Positions 46,833-54,320 of a stretch of 64,000 bases of DNA are shown here, in pieces; the first letter of the stretch is position 1; each line of letters begins with the position of its first letter. Below the pieces are notes generated by a model. The model saw only the letters and a program-made list of their open reading frames with translations. It made no database searches and was not told the DNA's origin. The stretch is from Clostridium moniliforme (GTDB lineage Bacteria; Bacillota; Clostridia; Clostridiales; Clostridiaceae): assembly GCF_017873235.1 (NCBI RefSeq), contig NZ_JAGGJZ010000004.1:141876-205875 (forward strand). The letters run 5' to 3'. Made by a program: the position numbers and the translations under genes.

Positions 46833-47372
46833 ATGAAAATTAATTATGAAAAAATTGGAAGTATTCTAAAATTACTTAGAATGAGCTATTGTTTATCACA
46901 AAGAAAGTTAGGTGAAAAATTAGGAGTTAATAAAACAAAAATTTATGAGTTAGAAAATGGAAAGCAAGTGGTAACATATGAGGATTTAAATAAGTATTCT
47001 TCTTTTTTCAATATTCCAGTTACTTATATTATCTGTAATGAGGAAATTAACTTAAATAAATCTAAAATTGAGATTATTAATGAAATTCTAGAAAAAAAAG
47101 AAATTTCTCAAGTTAATAACTTATATTTTATAGATGGGGAGGAAATTTCAAGGGGAATTTTAGAAAAATATGAAATAGATTTAAAACATAGTGTTACATT
47201 AGAAAAAATACTTTTAATTATATGTGAGGACAAACCTGATGAACCGGGTGATCTTAGAATAATTAAAAGAATTTTAAAGAAAAAGATTATTCCATTTAAA
47301 TATCTTGGAGCATTTATATTAGTGTTAAATATTAAAATTGAAGAGCTTCTTTTTAATAATTATAAATCTTAA
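46833..47372 (+). CDS. Xre-family helix-turn-helix regulator of the element
   Basis: 179 residues from ATG 46833 (AAAGGG upstream). The N-terminal HTH reads IGSILKLLRMSYCLSQRKLGEKLGVNKTKIYELENGKQVVTYEDLNKYSSFFNIPVTYII, the standard Cro/CI-type module. The C-terminal 110 residues are helical and unrecognised, with no peptidase motif, so it is not a LexA/CI-type self-cleaving repressor. It probably controls replication or recombination genes downstream; the dyads at 46706 and the repeats at 47490-47600 are candidate sites. Confidence 0.85.
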   Translation: MKINYEKIGSILKLLRMSYCLSQRKLGEKLGVNKTKIYELENGKQVVTYEDLNKYSSFFNIPVTYIICNEEINLNKSKIEIINEILEKKEISQVNNLYFIDGEEISRGILEKYEIDLKHSVTLEKILLIICEDKPDEPGDLRIIKRILKKKIIPFKYLGAFILVLNIKIEELLFNNYKS

Positions 47373-47663
47373 TAATTGACCGTTAAAATGGAGTTTTTAT
47401 AATAGTTTTTTTATTTAAAATTAATTTATAAATGGAGGTGATAAATGATTTTAATATAATTTTAATAAATATATTACAATAAAAACTACTCTTATTTAGT
47501 AAATAAAAGAAAAATAGCTATCTTTTATTTATTAAACTTTAGAGGAGATAAGTAGTAGAGTATTGTAAATAACCTTTATTTAGTAAATATATTGTAACAT
47601 AAATTCTACTACTATCTTATAAAAAATTTAATTAACGATGTTATATAGGAGGATATAGTAATT
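47373..47663 (+). other. Regulatory or iteron-like region before the replication block
   Basis: Contains a long hairpin, TTTAGTAAATAAAAGA / TCTTTTATTTATTAAA (about 47495-47536, one mismatch), two copies of TTATTTAGTAAATA (47492-47505 and 47576-47589), and a wide dyad GATAAGTAGTAGA...TCTACTACTATCTTA (about 47546-47621). Possible roles are operator, single-strand origin or antisense RNA; none is proven. Confidence 0.45.
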
Positions 47664-48050
47664 ATGAGTAATGGAATTGGTTTTAATGAAGTTTATACAC
47701 CACTTGATGATATTACTAATACATGTCGTGTTTGTGTTACTGGTATTGAGTTAATAAATGACAAAAAAACTAATGAATTAAAAGCAATAAAATTATCTTG
47801 TGGATGCGAAAAATTAAAAAATAATTTTTTTAGATGGAATTTCAAAGTTAGAATTAATACATTGCATAGTAAGATAACAGAAGAGGATGTAATAAAATCT
47901 AACGGGATATGGATAGATTTAATCGATCCAATTGTGTTACCATACTCTTTTTTAAACGAAAGAAAGGTTCTTATTAAGGGGACATATGTTATAGCAGATG
48001 ATTTTACTATTGTTACTGAAGAAGATATGGAGGTTGACATTTATGCCTAG
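47664..48050 (+). CDS. Element protein of unknown function (128 aa)
   Basis: The ATG follows AGGAGGATA. The protein has an N-terminal TPLDDITNTCRVCVTGIELI segment and a Cys-x-Cys (LSCGCEKL), then a strand-rich second half ending VTEEDMEVDIYA. I do not recognise it. The last eight bases overlap the start of the next gene, so the two are translationally coupled. In many small rolling-circle or integrative elements the two genes before rep encode accessory replication or single-strand-binding proteins; that is only a suggestion from place and size. Confidence 0.7.
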   Translation: MSNGIGFNEVYTPLDDITNTCRVCVTGIELINDKKTNELKAIKLSCGCEKLKNNFFRWNFKVRINTLHSKITEEDVIKSNGIWIDLIDPIVLPYSFLNERKVLIKGTYVIADDFTIVTEEDMEVDIYA

Positions 48051-48534
48051 GATTGTTCAATATTTGAAAAAGGCTTTAATAGATTGGTATAACTCATATA
48101 ATATGGAAGAAATAAAATGGTGGATTTTAACAGAAATTGCCATTGATGATAATGGTACTTCTGGATATAAAAAATCAAGTGTAATGAAGCGTTTAGAAAA
48201 AACACAAAATAGATTTCTTTCAATGTCTTGTACATTTGCCGATGTAAATTTTAAAGAAGGAACTTTTGATATGTGGTTTAGAATACGATATAACATTAAT
48301 TTTAAAGATAAAAGAGGGTTATCCCAAGATATATTAAATGATGTAATTAATGTTCTATCTATTATATTAGAATATCACAACATTGTATGCAATGATTTAG
48401 AAAATTATATATTGATAGAGCTACGTAAAGATAGATTATCTATAAGATTAGCATTAAATAATACTGGGTTAAGCATAATCAAGAAAAAAGGGGATTTTAT
48501 TGAGCAAAATTTTGATAGAATTAAAAACCTTTAA
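48043..48534 (+). CDS. Element protein of unknown function (163 aa), coupled to the previous gene
   Basis: ATG 48043 is set by GGAGGT at 48030; longer in-frame starts lack a site. It begins MPRIVQYLKKALIDWYNSYNMEEIKWWILTEIAIDD, with central FRIRYNINFKDKRGLSQDIL and a C-terminal strand-helix pattern with IELRKDRLSIRLALNNTG. No known domain recognised. Located just before the origin-like region and rep, so a role in replication control or copy number is plausible but unproven. Confidence 0.7.
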   Translation: MPRIVQYLKKALIDWYNSYNMEEIKWWILTEIAIDDNGTSGYKKSSVMKRLEKTQNRFLSMSCTFADVNFKEGTFDMWFRIRYNINFKDKRGLSQDILNDVINVLSIILEYHNIVCNDLENYILIELRKDRLSIRLALNNTGLSIIKKKGDFIEQNFDRIKNL

Positions 48535-48566
48535 TATATTATTAAATTAATTAAAAACCTTGTTTA

Positions 48567-48757
48567 TAGTAATGGTTTGTAAATGAAGCTTTTAGGCGTA
48601 ATGTCAGACCATTACTAGGAATAAGGCGCTTGTAAATTATATTTACAAGTATATGAGTTTCAAATTTTATGTAGAAAAGTAGAAATAGTAATTTAAATGA
48701 TTAAAACCCTTTATTTTAAAGCAATACGTATTCTATGGGCTTGTCTTAGAATACGTA
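48567..48757 (+). promoter_or_regulatory. Candidate double-strand origin region (three inverted repeats)
   Basis: Three perfect dyads lie between the 163-aa gene and rep: TAGTAATGGT/ACCATTACTA (48567-48576 and 48608-48617), CTTGTAAAT-TAT-ATTTACAAG (48629-48649), and TACGTATTCTA/TAGAATACGTA (48725-48735 and 48747-48757) with an 11-base loop TGGGCTTGTCT. A stem-loop just upstream of an HUH Rep gene is the usual form of a rolling-circle nick site. Which loop is nicked is not known. Confidence 0.55.
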
Positions 48758-48794
48758 GAAAACCGTAGTAAATGTAGAAAAAGGAGGTTAAACT

Positions 48795-50021
48795 ATGTCT
48801 AAAAGCTTATCACTTCGTAGATGTGAAGTAGTTAGTCAAATTACTGAAACTTTTAATATAGAAAATATAAAAAAGGTTTTAAATGAAAAAGATTGTATTA
48901 AAGAATATGCTTATATAATTCATGATAAAGATAAGAATGAAAATGGAGAACTGAAAAAACCACATATTCATTTAATTATGAGATTTAAAAATAATCAACC
49001 TCAAAATATTAAATATATAAGTAAATGGTTTAATCTTAACCCTAATTTTGTTTCTAAAATTAAGTCAAAGAAATTTGAAGATGCAATAAAATATTTAGTT
49101 CACCTTAATGCGCCTGAAAAGTTTCAATATTTAATAAATGAAGTAACTGCAAATTTTAATGTGAAAAGAGTTATTGATAATGAAAAAGAACAAAATGAAT
49201 TAGATGGAATTTTAGATAGAATACTTAATGGGGAAATAAGAGAATATAACAAAACAATTGAAATAGACCCAAAAATCTTAACATATAAATCAAGATTAAT
49301 AAATGAAGCATTTAAGGTTCGTGCAGAACATATACAAGCTACTGTAAAAGAAAGAGATACTTCTGTAATTTTTATTACAGGAACATCGGGTTCAGGAAAA
49401 ACAACTTTAGCTAAAAAAATTTGTGAAAGTAAGGGGTTAGCCTATTATGTTTCTTCTGGTTCAAATGATATCTTAGATGGATATTCTCAGCAACCTGCAT
49501 TGATAATTGATGATATTAGACCATCATGTATGGGACTTAGTGATTTACTTAAGTTATTAGATAACCATACTTTATGCTCAATCAAGTCTAGATACAAGAA
49601 TAAAATTATTTATTGTGATTTGATAATTTTAACAACCGTATTAGATTTAGAAACATTTTATCAGAATGTATTTACAGAAGAAAATGAGCCAATCACTCAA
49701 TTAAAGAGACGTTGTGGGATACATATTCGTATGAATAAAGATTATATATTTACATCTATATGGGATAATAAAAAAATGAATTATTCTAAAGAAATAGTTT
49801 ATAAAAATAATATTATTTCAGAGTTTGTATCTAGCAGAGAAAAAACAAATGAGGATATAGAGAATGAACTAATGAAATTTTTCCCTTTCATAGAAAAAAT
49901 AGACGAAAGTCAATTAAATTTAAAAGATAGATTAATAGAAAAAAATATATCTAATATTACTGAATTTAAACTTGAAAAAGTAAGTGATGAAATTTTTCGA
50001 AAATTACTTAATAAAAAATAA
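48795..50021 (+). CDS. Rolling-circle replication initiator: HUH nuclease plus SF3 helicase
   Basis: 408 residues. The N-terminal domain has the three rolling-circle motifs: YAYIIHDKDKNENGE, the metal-binding HUH motif KPHIHLIMRF (His57, His59), and IKYLVH (Tyr100, the nicking tyrosine, with His103). A superfamily 3 helicase follows: Walker A GTSGSGKTT (196-204), Walker B ALIIDD (about 235-240) and motif C LIILTT (277-282). HUH plus SF3 is the layout of CRESS-DNA virus Reps and of their bacterial plasmid relatives. GGAGG precedes the ATG. It should nick and unwind the circular form of the element. Confidence 0.9.
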   Translation: MSKSLSLRRCEVVSQITETFNIENIKKVLNEKDCIKEYAYIIHDKDKNENGELKKPHIHLIMRFKNNQPQNIKYISKWFNLNPNFVSKIKSKKFEDAIKYLVHLNAPEKFQYLINEVTANFNVKRVIDNEKEQNELDGILDRILNGEIREYNKTIEIDPKILTYKSRLINEAFKVRAEHIQATVKERDTSVIFITGTSGSGKTTLAKKICESKGLAYYVSSGSNDILDGYSQQPALIIDDIRPSCMGLSDLLKLLDNHTLCSIKSRYKNKIIYCDLIILTTVLDLETFYQNVFTEENEPITQLKRRCGIHIRMNKDYIFTSIWDNKKMNYSKEIVYKNNIISEFVSSREKTNEDIENELMKFFPFIEKIDESQLNLKDRLIEKNISNITEFKLEKVSDEIFRKLLNKK

Positions 50022-50044
50022 TAGCTTAAAAAAAGGATATTTTT

Positions 50045-50278
50045 ATGAATAAGAAATTTAATAATTATTCTTTTTGGAGGATTAAAAGAATTTTAGAAAC
50101 AGAATATAAGTATAGATTAGAAAAAGTAAGTCAAGGTTATAAAGCTAATAGAAAACCAAATTATGTAAAAATATATAATTTAATTGATAATAATACTAAT
50201 TCCATTATTCTTGAAAGTATAACATTAAACTCATTAAGAAAGGTATTAACAGAAGAAAATTACTTTTTAAATGATTAA
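50045..50278 (+). CDS. Small basic element protein (77 aa)
   Basis: AAAGGAT precedes the ATG. It begins MNKKFNNYSFWRIKRILETEYKYRLEKVSQGYKANRK, basic and helical in the first half and mixed in the second (SIILESITLNSLRKVL). No family recognised. Between rep and the recombinase; recombination directionality factors of serine integrases are often small basic proteins encoded nearby, which makes this one of two candidates. Confidence 0.6.
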   Translation: MNKKFNNYSFWRIKRILETEYKYRLEKVSQGYKANRKPNYVKIYNLIDNNTNSIILESITLNSLRKVLTEENYFLND

Positions 50279-50407
50279 TGCAAATATATAGGCAATAAGT
50301 ATATAGACATTTATGTAAATATATCTGTGAAAAGAAAACTTAAGAAATAGGTATAAAAATCGCTATATTTTAATATAAATTATTAAGCAAATATATGGAG
50401 AATAAAA

Positions 50408-50614
50408 ATGGAGGAGATTAATAAGTATGTTTCAATTGAAGAGTATACTAATGAAATTAAAGTATTAAAAAGTGGACAAAGTAAGAGTATTTATAGTGAT
50501 ACAGATATTGATATAGAGATAAAAAAAGTAGGGAAAAAAATTTATACTTTTGTAAATAAATATGGAGATAAAAAATTAAATACTGCATTAAATAATATTT
50601 GTAGTCTTGTTTAA
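50408..50614 (+). CDS. Small element protein (68 aa)
   Basis: ATG with only a weak purine-rich site upstream (ATATGGAG). Sequence MEEINKYVSIEEYTNEIKVLKSGQSKSIYSDTDIDIEIKKVGKKIYTFVNKYGDKKLNTALNNICSLV split: helical start, then a beta hairpin, with the stop lying inside a terminator stem. Unknown family. Second candidate accessory factor for recombination, or a small DNA-binding protein. Confidence 0.5.
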   Translation: MEEINKYVSIEEYTNEIKVLKSGQSKSIYSDTDIDIEIKKVGKKIYTFVNKYGDKKLNTALNNICSLV

Positions 50615-50640
50615 CTTTAATATTAACAAGACTATTTTTT
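50603..50640 (+). terminator. Terminator before the recombinase gene
   Basis: AGTCTTGTT and AACAAGACT form a 9-bp stem followed by six T. It overlaps the end of the 68-aa gene and isolates the recombinase gene, which must have its own promoter. Confidence 0.75.
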
Positions 50641-50671
50641 GTTATAATAAATAGTAAAGGAGGGGAAACAG

Positions 50672-52156
50672 ATGAAAAGAGTAGCAACTTTTTCAAGAGT
50701 ATCAACTGAAATGGATAGTCAAAAAACAAGTATTTTAAATCAAGAAGAAATATATAATAATTGGATAGAAAAAAATAACTACATTTTGTATAAGTCATAT
50801 ATAGATGATGGTATAAGTGGAACAAAGGCATATAAAAGAGTTGAGTGGCTTAAAATGCTTGAAGACGGAAAAAATAAGAAATATGATATTTTACTTTGTA
50901 AAAGTTATTCTAGATTTGGGCGTAATATGATTGAAACGTTAGGAGCAATAAAAGAATTAAGAGAAAGTGGAATTAGAATAATTTTTATTGAAGATAGTTT
51001 AGATAGTGAAGCAGATTCAACAAAATTTGGATTATTTAGTTGGATTAGTGAGCAAGAATCACAAAATACAAGTAAAAGAATAAAGACTGTATTTGAGCAT
51101 TTTAAAGAAGTTGGTAAGATATACAATTGTATTGCACCATATGGATATGATTATGATTCAAATATAAAGAATTTTATTATAAATGAAGAGGAAGCAAGAA
51201 CAGTTAGGAGAGTTTTTAAATTATATTTACAAGGGAATGGAACTAATAAAATAGCTTCGATTTTAGCAAATGAAGGTGTACCTAGTAAAAAAGGTGGCAC
51301 ATGGAGAGCGAACACTATAAAAAATATGATATTAAATGAAGTATATTTAGGTACTTTAGTACAAAACAAAAGTCAGTCTATTGATGTAACAATCAAAAAG
51401 ATAAATAAAATTTCAAAGGAAGAATGGATAAAGCATTATAATAATCATGAAGCGATTATAGATGAAGAAACATTTTTAAGGGCAAATAACATATTTAAAT
51501 CTAATTCAGAAAAGGCACATAAGGCAAGATTTAGTATTAAAGGGATAGAAAGAGCATCTAATGTAAGTTTATTTAGTAACTTATTAAAATGTAGTTGTGG
51601 TAGTAGCATGGGAATAAGGAGAAAAAAGAATAGAAAGCCGTATTATAATTGTGTTGAATATGAAAAAGTTGGAGTAGCTTGTGGACATCAATCAAATTAT
51701 ATTCAAGAAGAAGTATTAATAGACTATATTAAAGGAAAACTTGATAATATGATTGAGAGTAAATTTGATAGTATAGAAATAGTTGATAAAAATGATGTTA
51801 AAATATCATTAGAAAATGAATTGCAAAGTATTAATAAACAAATTGATAAGCAAATTATGCTATCGAATAATTTACTAAATTTATATTCAGATGGAACTAT
51901 AAGTGCTATTCAATTTAAATTGCAAAATGAAAGTATTTCAAACACATTAAATACTTTAATAAATAATAAAGAGGTTTTAGAAGATAAAATAAATAATATT
52001 CCAAAGGATAATGTTAAAAACTTTAAAAAAGATGTTGGAAGTATAGTTAAAGTTCCAGTAGAAAAATGGAGCAATTCAATGATAAAAGAAGTAATTAAAA
52101 AAATTGAAATTAGCACAAATGGAGTCATAAATATTAATTGGAAAGTGGAAAGATAA
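50672..52156 (+). CDS. Large serine recombinase (integrase/excisionase of the element)
   Basis: 494 residues. The N-terminal catalytic domain begins RVATFSRVSTEMDSQKTS (catalytic Ser11) and contains SYSRFGRNM and EQESQNTSKRIK. The recombinase domain (about 150-260: APYGYDYD.., RRVFKLYLQGNGTNKIASILANEGV) is followed by a zinc-ribbon domain (LLKCSCGSSM..NRKPYYNC) and a coiled-coil region (about 365-435) of the type that controls directionality. GGAGGGG precedes the ATG. It ends seven bases before the 15-bp right terminal repeat. By family behaviour it integrates the circle at attB in manC and, with a directionality factor, excises it. Confidence 0.95.
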   Translation: MKRVATFSRVSTEMDSQKTSILNQEEIYNNWIEKNNYILYKSYIDDGISGTKAYKRVEWLKMLEDGKNKKYDILLCKSYSRFGRNMIETLGAIKELRESGIRIIFIEDSLDSEADSTKFGLFSWISEQESQNTSKRIKTVFEHFKEVGKIYNCIAPYGYDYDSNIKNFIINEEEARTVRRVFKLYLQGNGTNKIASILANEGVPSKKGGTWRANTIKNMILNEVYLGTLVQNKSQSIDVTIKKINKISKEEWIKHYNNHEAIIDEETFLRANNIFKSNSEKAHKARFSIKGIERASNVSLFSNLLKCSCGSSMGIRRKKNRKPYYNCVEYEKVGVACGHQSNYIQEEVLIDYIKGKLDNMIESKFDSIEIVDKNDVKISLENELQSINKQIDKQIMLSNNLLNLYSDGTISAIQFKLQNESISNTLNTLINNKEVLEDKINNIPKDNVKNFKKDVGSIVKVPVEKWSNSMIKEVIKKIEISTNGVININWKVER

Positions 52157-52162
52157 TTAAAG

Positions 52163-52192
52163 ACCTATTTAGTTATATTATGCAACTGCAAC
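52163..52192 (+). repeat. attR junction of the element
   Basis: ACCTATTTAGTTATA (52163-52177) is the exact inverted complement of the left terminal repeat. After six more bases comes the core AACTGCAAC (52184-52192), where manC coding sequence resumes. Confidence 0.75.
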
Positions 52193-52997
52193 ATGCATAG
52201 GTTTATCTGCAATTAAACTTCTTAAAAAAGATAGAGATGCAGTAATGATAGTATTGCCTTCAGATCATTATATAGAAAATGAAAAAGCATATATAGAAAC
52301 TTTAACTCAAGCTGTTGAACTAGCAAATAGAAGAAGATGTATAGTAACTTTAGGAATACATCCTCAAAGACCAGAAACAGGTTATGGATATATTGAAATG
52401 GGTGATAGAATTAGTGGAGAAAGACCTGCTTATAGGGTAGCTAGATTTACAGAGAAACCTAATCTTGAAGTTGCGAAAGATTTTATTTATAAGGGAACTT
52501 ATTTATGGAACTCAGGTATGTTTGTATTTAGAGCAGATGTTATATTAAGAGAAATAGAAAAATATATTCCACTAATGCATAAACCACTTATGGAAATATA
52601 TAAGCACATAGGAGAAGAGGACGAAGAAAAAGTCATAGAGGAGCAATATAAATTAATAGATGGTATATCAATAGACTTTGGAGTTATGCAAAAAACTAGA
52701 AAAGCATATGTTATTAAGTGTGATTTCATTTGGGATGATATTGGTAGCTTTAATGCTTTAAGTAGATTTTTGAATAAAAGTAGAAGTAATTCAGTATCAA
52801 AAAATGTTTATTTAGAAGAATGTGAGAACTGTTCTGTATTTGGAGAAAATAATTTAATTATAGGGTTAGGAATTAAAGATTTAGTTATAGTAGAAGCTGG
52901 AGATGTACTTCTTGTAATGGATAAAAATAGAGATCAAGAAATAAAACATTTGTTAAAGGATCTTGAAGGAAAAGAAGACTACAAAAAATATTTATAA
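52184..52997 (+). pseudogene. manC: manC 3' part, copy A (displaced by the element)
   Basis: Continues the manC frame from ACT-GCA-ACA (T-A-T) to the natural end LKDLEGKEDYKKYL. It contains the conserved parts of the guanylyltransferase: VLPSDHYI, GIHPQRPETGYGYIE, FTEKPN, GTYLWNSGMFVF and FIWDDIGSFNAL. An ATG at 52245 could start a peptide but there is no ribosome binding site. Compared with copy B at 56822 the protein differs at only three places (HPQ/HPK, GERP/GARP, NKSR/NKNR). Excision of the element would rejoin this copy to the 5' part. Confidence 0.92.
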
Positions 52998-53050
52998 GAA
53001 TTTATTTTATTAAAATTAAATAAACCTAATTTTAAAATTCGAGAGATTTT

Positions 53051-53087
53051 AAGTACTAATCGTTATTTAGGTTAGTACTTTTTTATT
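53051..53087 (+). terminator. manC terminator, copy A
   Basis: AAGTACTAA (53051-53059) and TTAGTACTT (53072-53080), then T-run. An identical stem follows copy B at 57673-57702. Confidence 0.85.
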
Positions 53088-53092
53088 TAAAC

Positions 53093-53110
53093 ATATTAAT
53101 TTATAAATAG
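53093..53110 (+). repeat. 18-bp repeat, copy 1 of 3
   Basis: ATATTAATTTATAAATAG occurs here, at 56260-56277 and at 57715-57732. Copies 1 and 2 share further flanking similarity (about 35 bases) and bracket the ABC transporter operon. Confidence 0.8.
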
Positions 53111-53242
53111 CGAATTTTGTATAATTTTAATACAATTTGTTTTGTATTTTTATAATTTTTCAGACAATAAAATACAAAATTAAATGTAAATAAATGTTAT
53201 TATATAGAATATAAATTAAAAATTTAGAGTTTAGGAGTATAT

Positions 53243-54310
53243 ATGAAAAGTATAAAAGAATTAATAGCAACCCCTATAACAACAACTTTTTTAATGATTT
53301 CTATTATAATATCAATATTTTCTATAGATATAGTATCACAAATGTTAAATTCAGCTTTTAGAAGTTATGATGGAGAGCGTGTATTTTACAATGAAAATAT
53401 TTCAATAAGTTTAAAAGAAAAAAATATAAGGTTAGAAGAACTTAAAAATATAAAAATTCCATTTATAACAGAGCCATTAAATCATATGGAACCTATAGGA
53501 GATGCCTTTAAAAAGGTAACGGTATATGGAGTAAACAATTATGGTGGTTTTAAAAAATATTTAAAAACCCAAAATAAAAATTACTTTAAAGATGAAGATT
53601 ATAAAAATAAAGAGGATATAGCTATAGTAGGAGAGTTAAATAAGCAATTAGTTTATAAAAAAGATGGTATAGATTATATAGACTTAAAAGGAAAAAGTTT
53701 TAGGGTAGTTGATTATATTTCAGATAAAATATCTGATTGGAGACATGGGATTATAATACCTATAAATAGTTTATATAGTGAAATTTATGGAGAAAAAGGA
53801 AATAATATAATTAATATTTATAAATCAGATTATAATGAAAATTTAGAAAATATTTTAGAAAAAAAGTATAAGGGCTTTTCTAAAGTAGCAAGAAGTAATA
53901 GTAAGACTAAAACTTGGCAATCAGTATTTTTATACAATACTGGATTTATAAAGACAGCTATTTTAGGAGTTTTAGTAGGATTAATAAATTGTATAATATC
54001 ATCAATATTTTGGACTCAAGGTTTAAAAAAGAATATTGCCATTAAAAAGATATTAGGAGCAAGGAGAGTAGATTTAATAATAGACATATTTACGAAATTA
54101 ATAGTATTAAATTTAATTGCTTTTTTAGTAAATATAGTACTTATAAACTTAACAACAAATATTATTGGAGTAGTAACACATTCAGTAATAGAATATAGCT
54201 TTAAATCATCATTAATCTCATTAAATATAAGCTTGTGGCTTTCTTTATTTATAGCAATATATTTATTGAAAGATATAAGAAAAATTAATGTTCAAGATAA
54301 TTTAAGATAG
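53243..54310 (+). CDS. FtsX/MacB-type ABC permease (first subunit)
   Basis: 355 residues: N-terminal helix (about 12-32), an outside domain of about 200 residues with YNENISISLKEKNIRLEEL and KGFSKVARSNS, then three C-terminal helices in FtsX order (TAILGVLVGLINCIISS.., the cytoplasmic KKNIAIKKILGARRVDLIIDIF coupling segment, ..LISLNISLWLSLFIAIYLL). The segment after the second-last helix (IKKILGAR) is the FtsX-family coupling helix. With the next two genes it forms an ABC exporter-like or mechanotransmitting complex, often linked to peptide (bacteriocin) export or immunity. AGGAG precedes the ATG. Confidence 0.85.
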   Translation: MKSIKELIATPITTTFLMISIIISIFSIDIVSQMLNSAFRSYDGERVFYNENISISLKEKNIRLEELKNIKIPFITEPLNHMEPIGDAFKKVTVYGVNNYGGFKKYLKTQNKNYFKDEDYKNKEDIAIVGELNKQLVYKKDGIDYIDLKGKSFRVVDYISDKISDWRHGIIIPINSLYSEIYGEKGNNIINIYKSDYNENLENILEKKYKGFSKVARSNSKTKTWQSVFLYNTGFIKTAILGVLVGLINCIISSIFWTQGLKKNIAIKKILGARRVDLIIDIFTKLIVLNLIAFLVNIVLINLTTNIIGVVTHSVIEYSFKSSLISLNISLWLSLFIAIYLLKDIRKINVQDNLR

Positions 54311-54320
54311 AGGGGTTATT

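Larger units (their letters stand above)
40355..52183 (+). mobile_element. 11.8-kb integrative element in manC (serine recombinase, Rep, ABC-3C defence cargo)
   Basis: The two halves of manC are separated by a segment with 15-bp perfect inverted repeats at its ends and a shared 9-base core. All genes point one way. In order: a three-gene ABC-3C/Lamassu-like operon, a broken secreted-protein gene, an Xre regulator, two small genes of unknown function, an origin-like region, a rolling-circle Rep with helicase domain, two very small genes, and a large serine recombinase at the right end next to attR. No phage structural, relaxase or conjugation genes are seen. It is therefore best described as a small integrative, probably self-replicating element, possibly mobilised by others. 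Excision should rejoin manC exactly. Confidence 0.88.

Noticed and set aside
46833..48050. Toxin-antitoxin pair (Xre protein with the following small gene)
   Set aside because: About 290 bases and several dyads separate them, and the second protein shows no toxin motif.
40355..52183. Prophage interpretation of the element
   Set aside because: No terminase, capsid, tail or lysis genes; the gene set fits a small integrative replicating element.
40355..52183. Conjugative element interpretation
   Set aside because: No relaxase, coupling protein or type IV secretion genes; at most it is mobilised by others.
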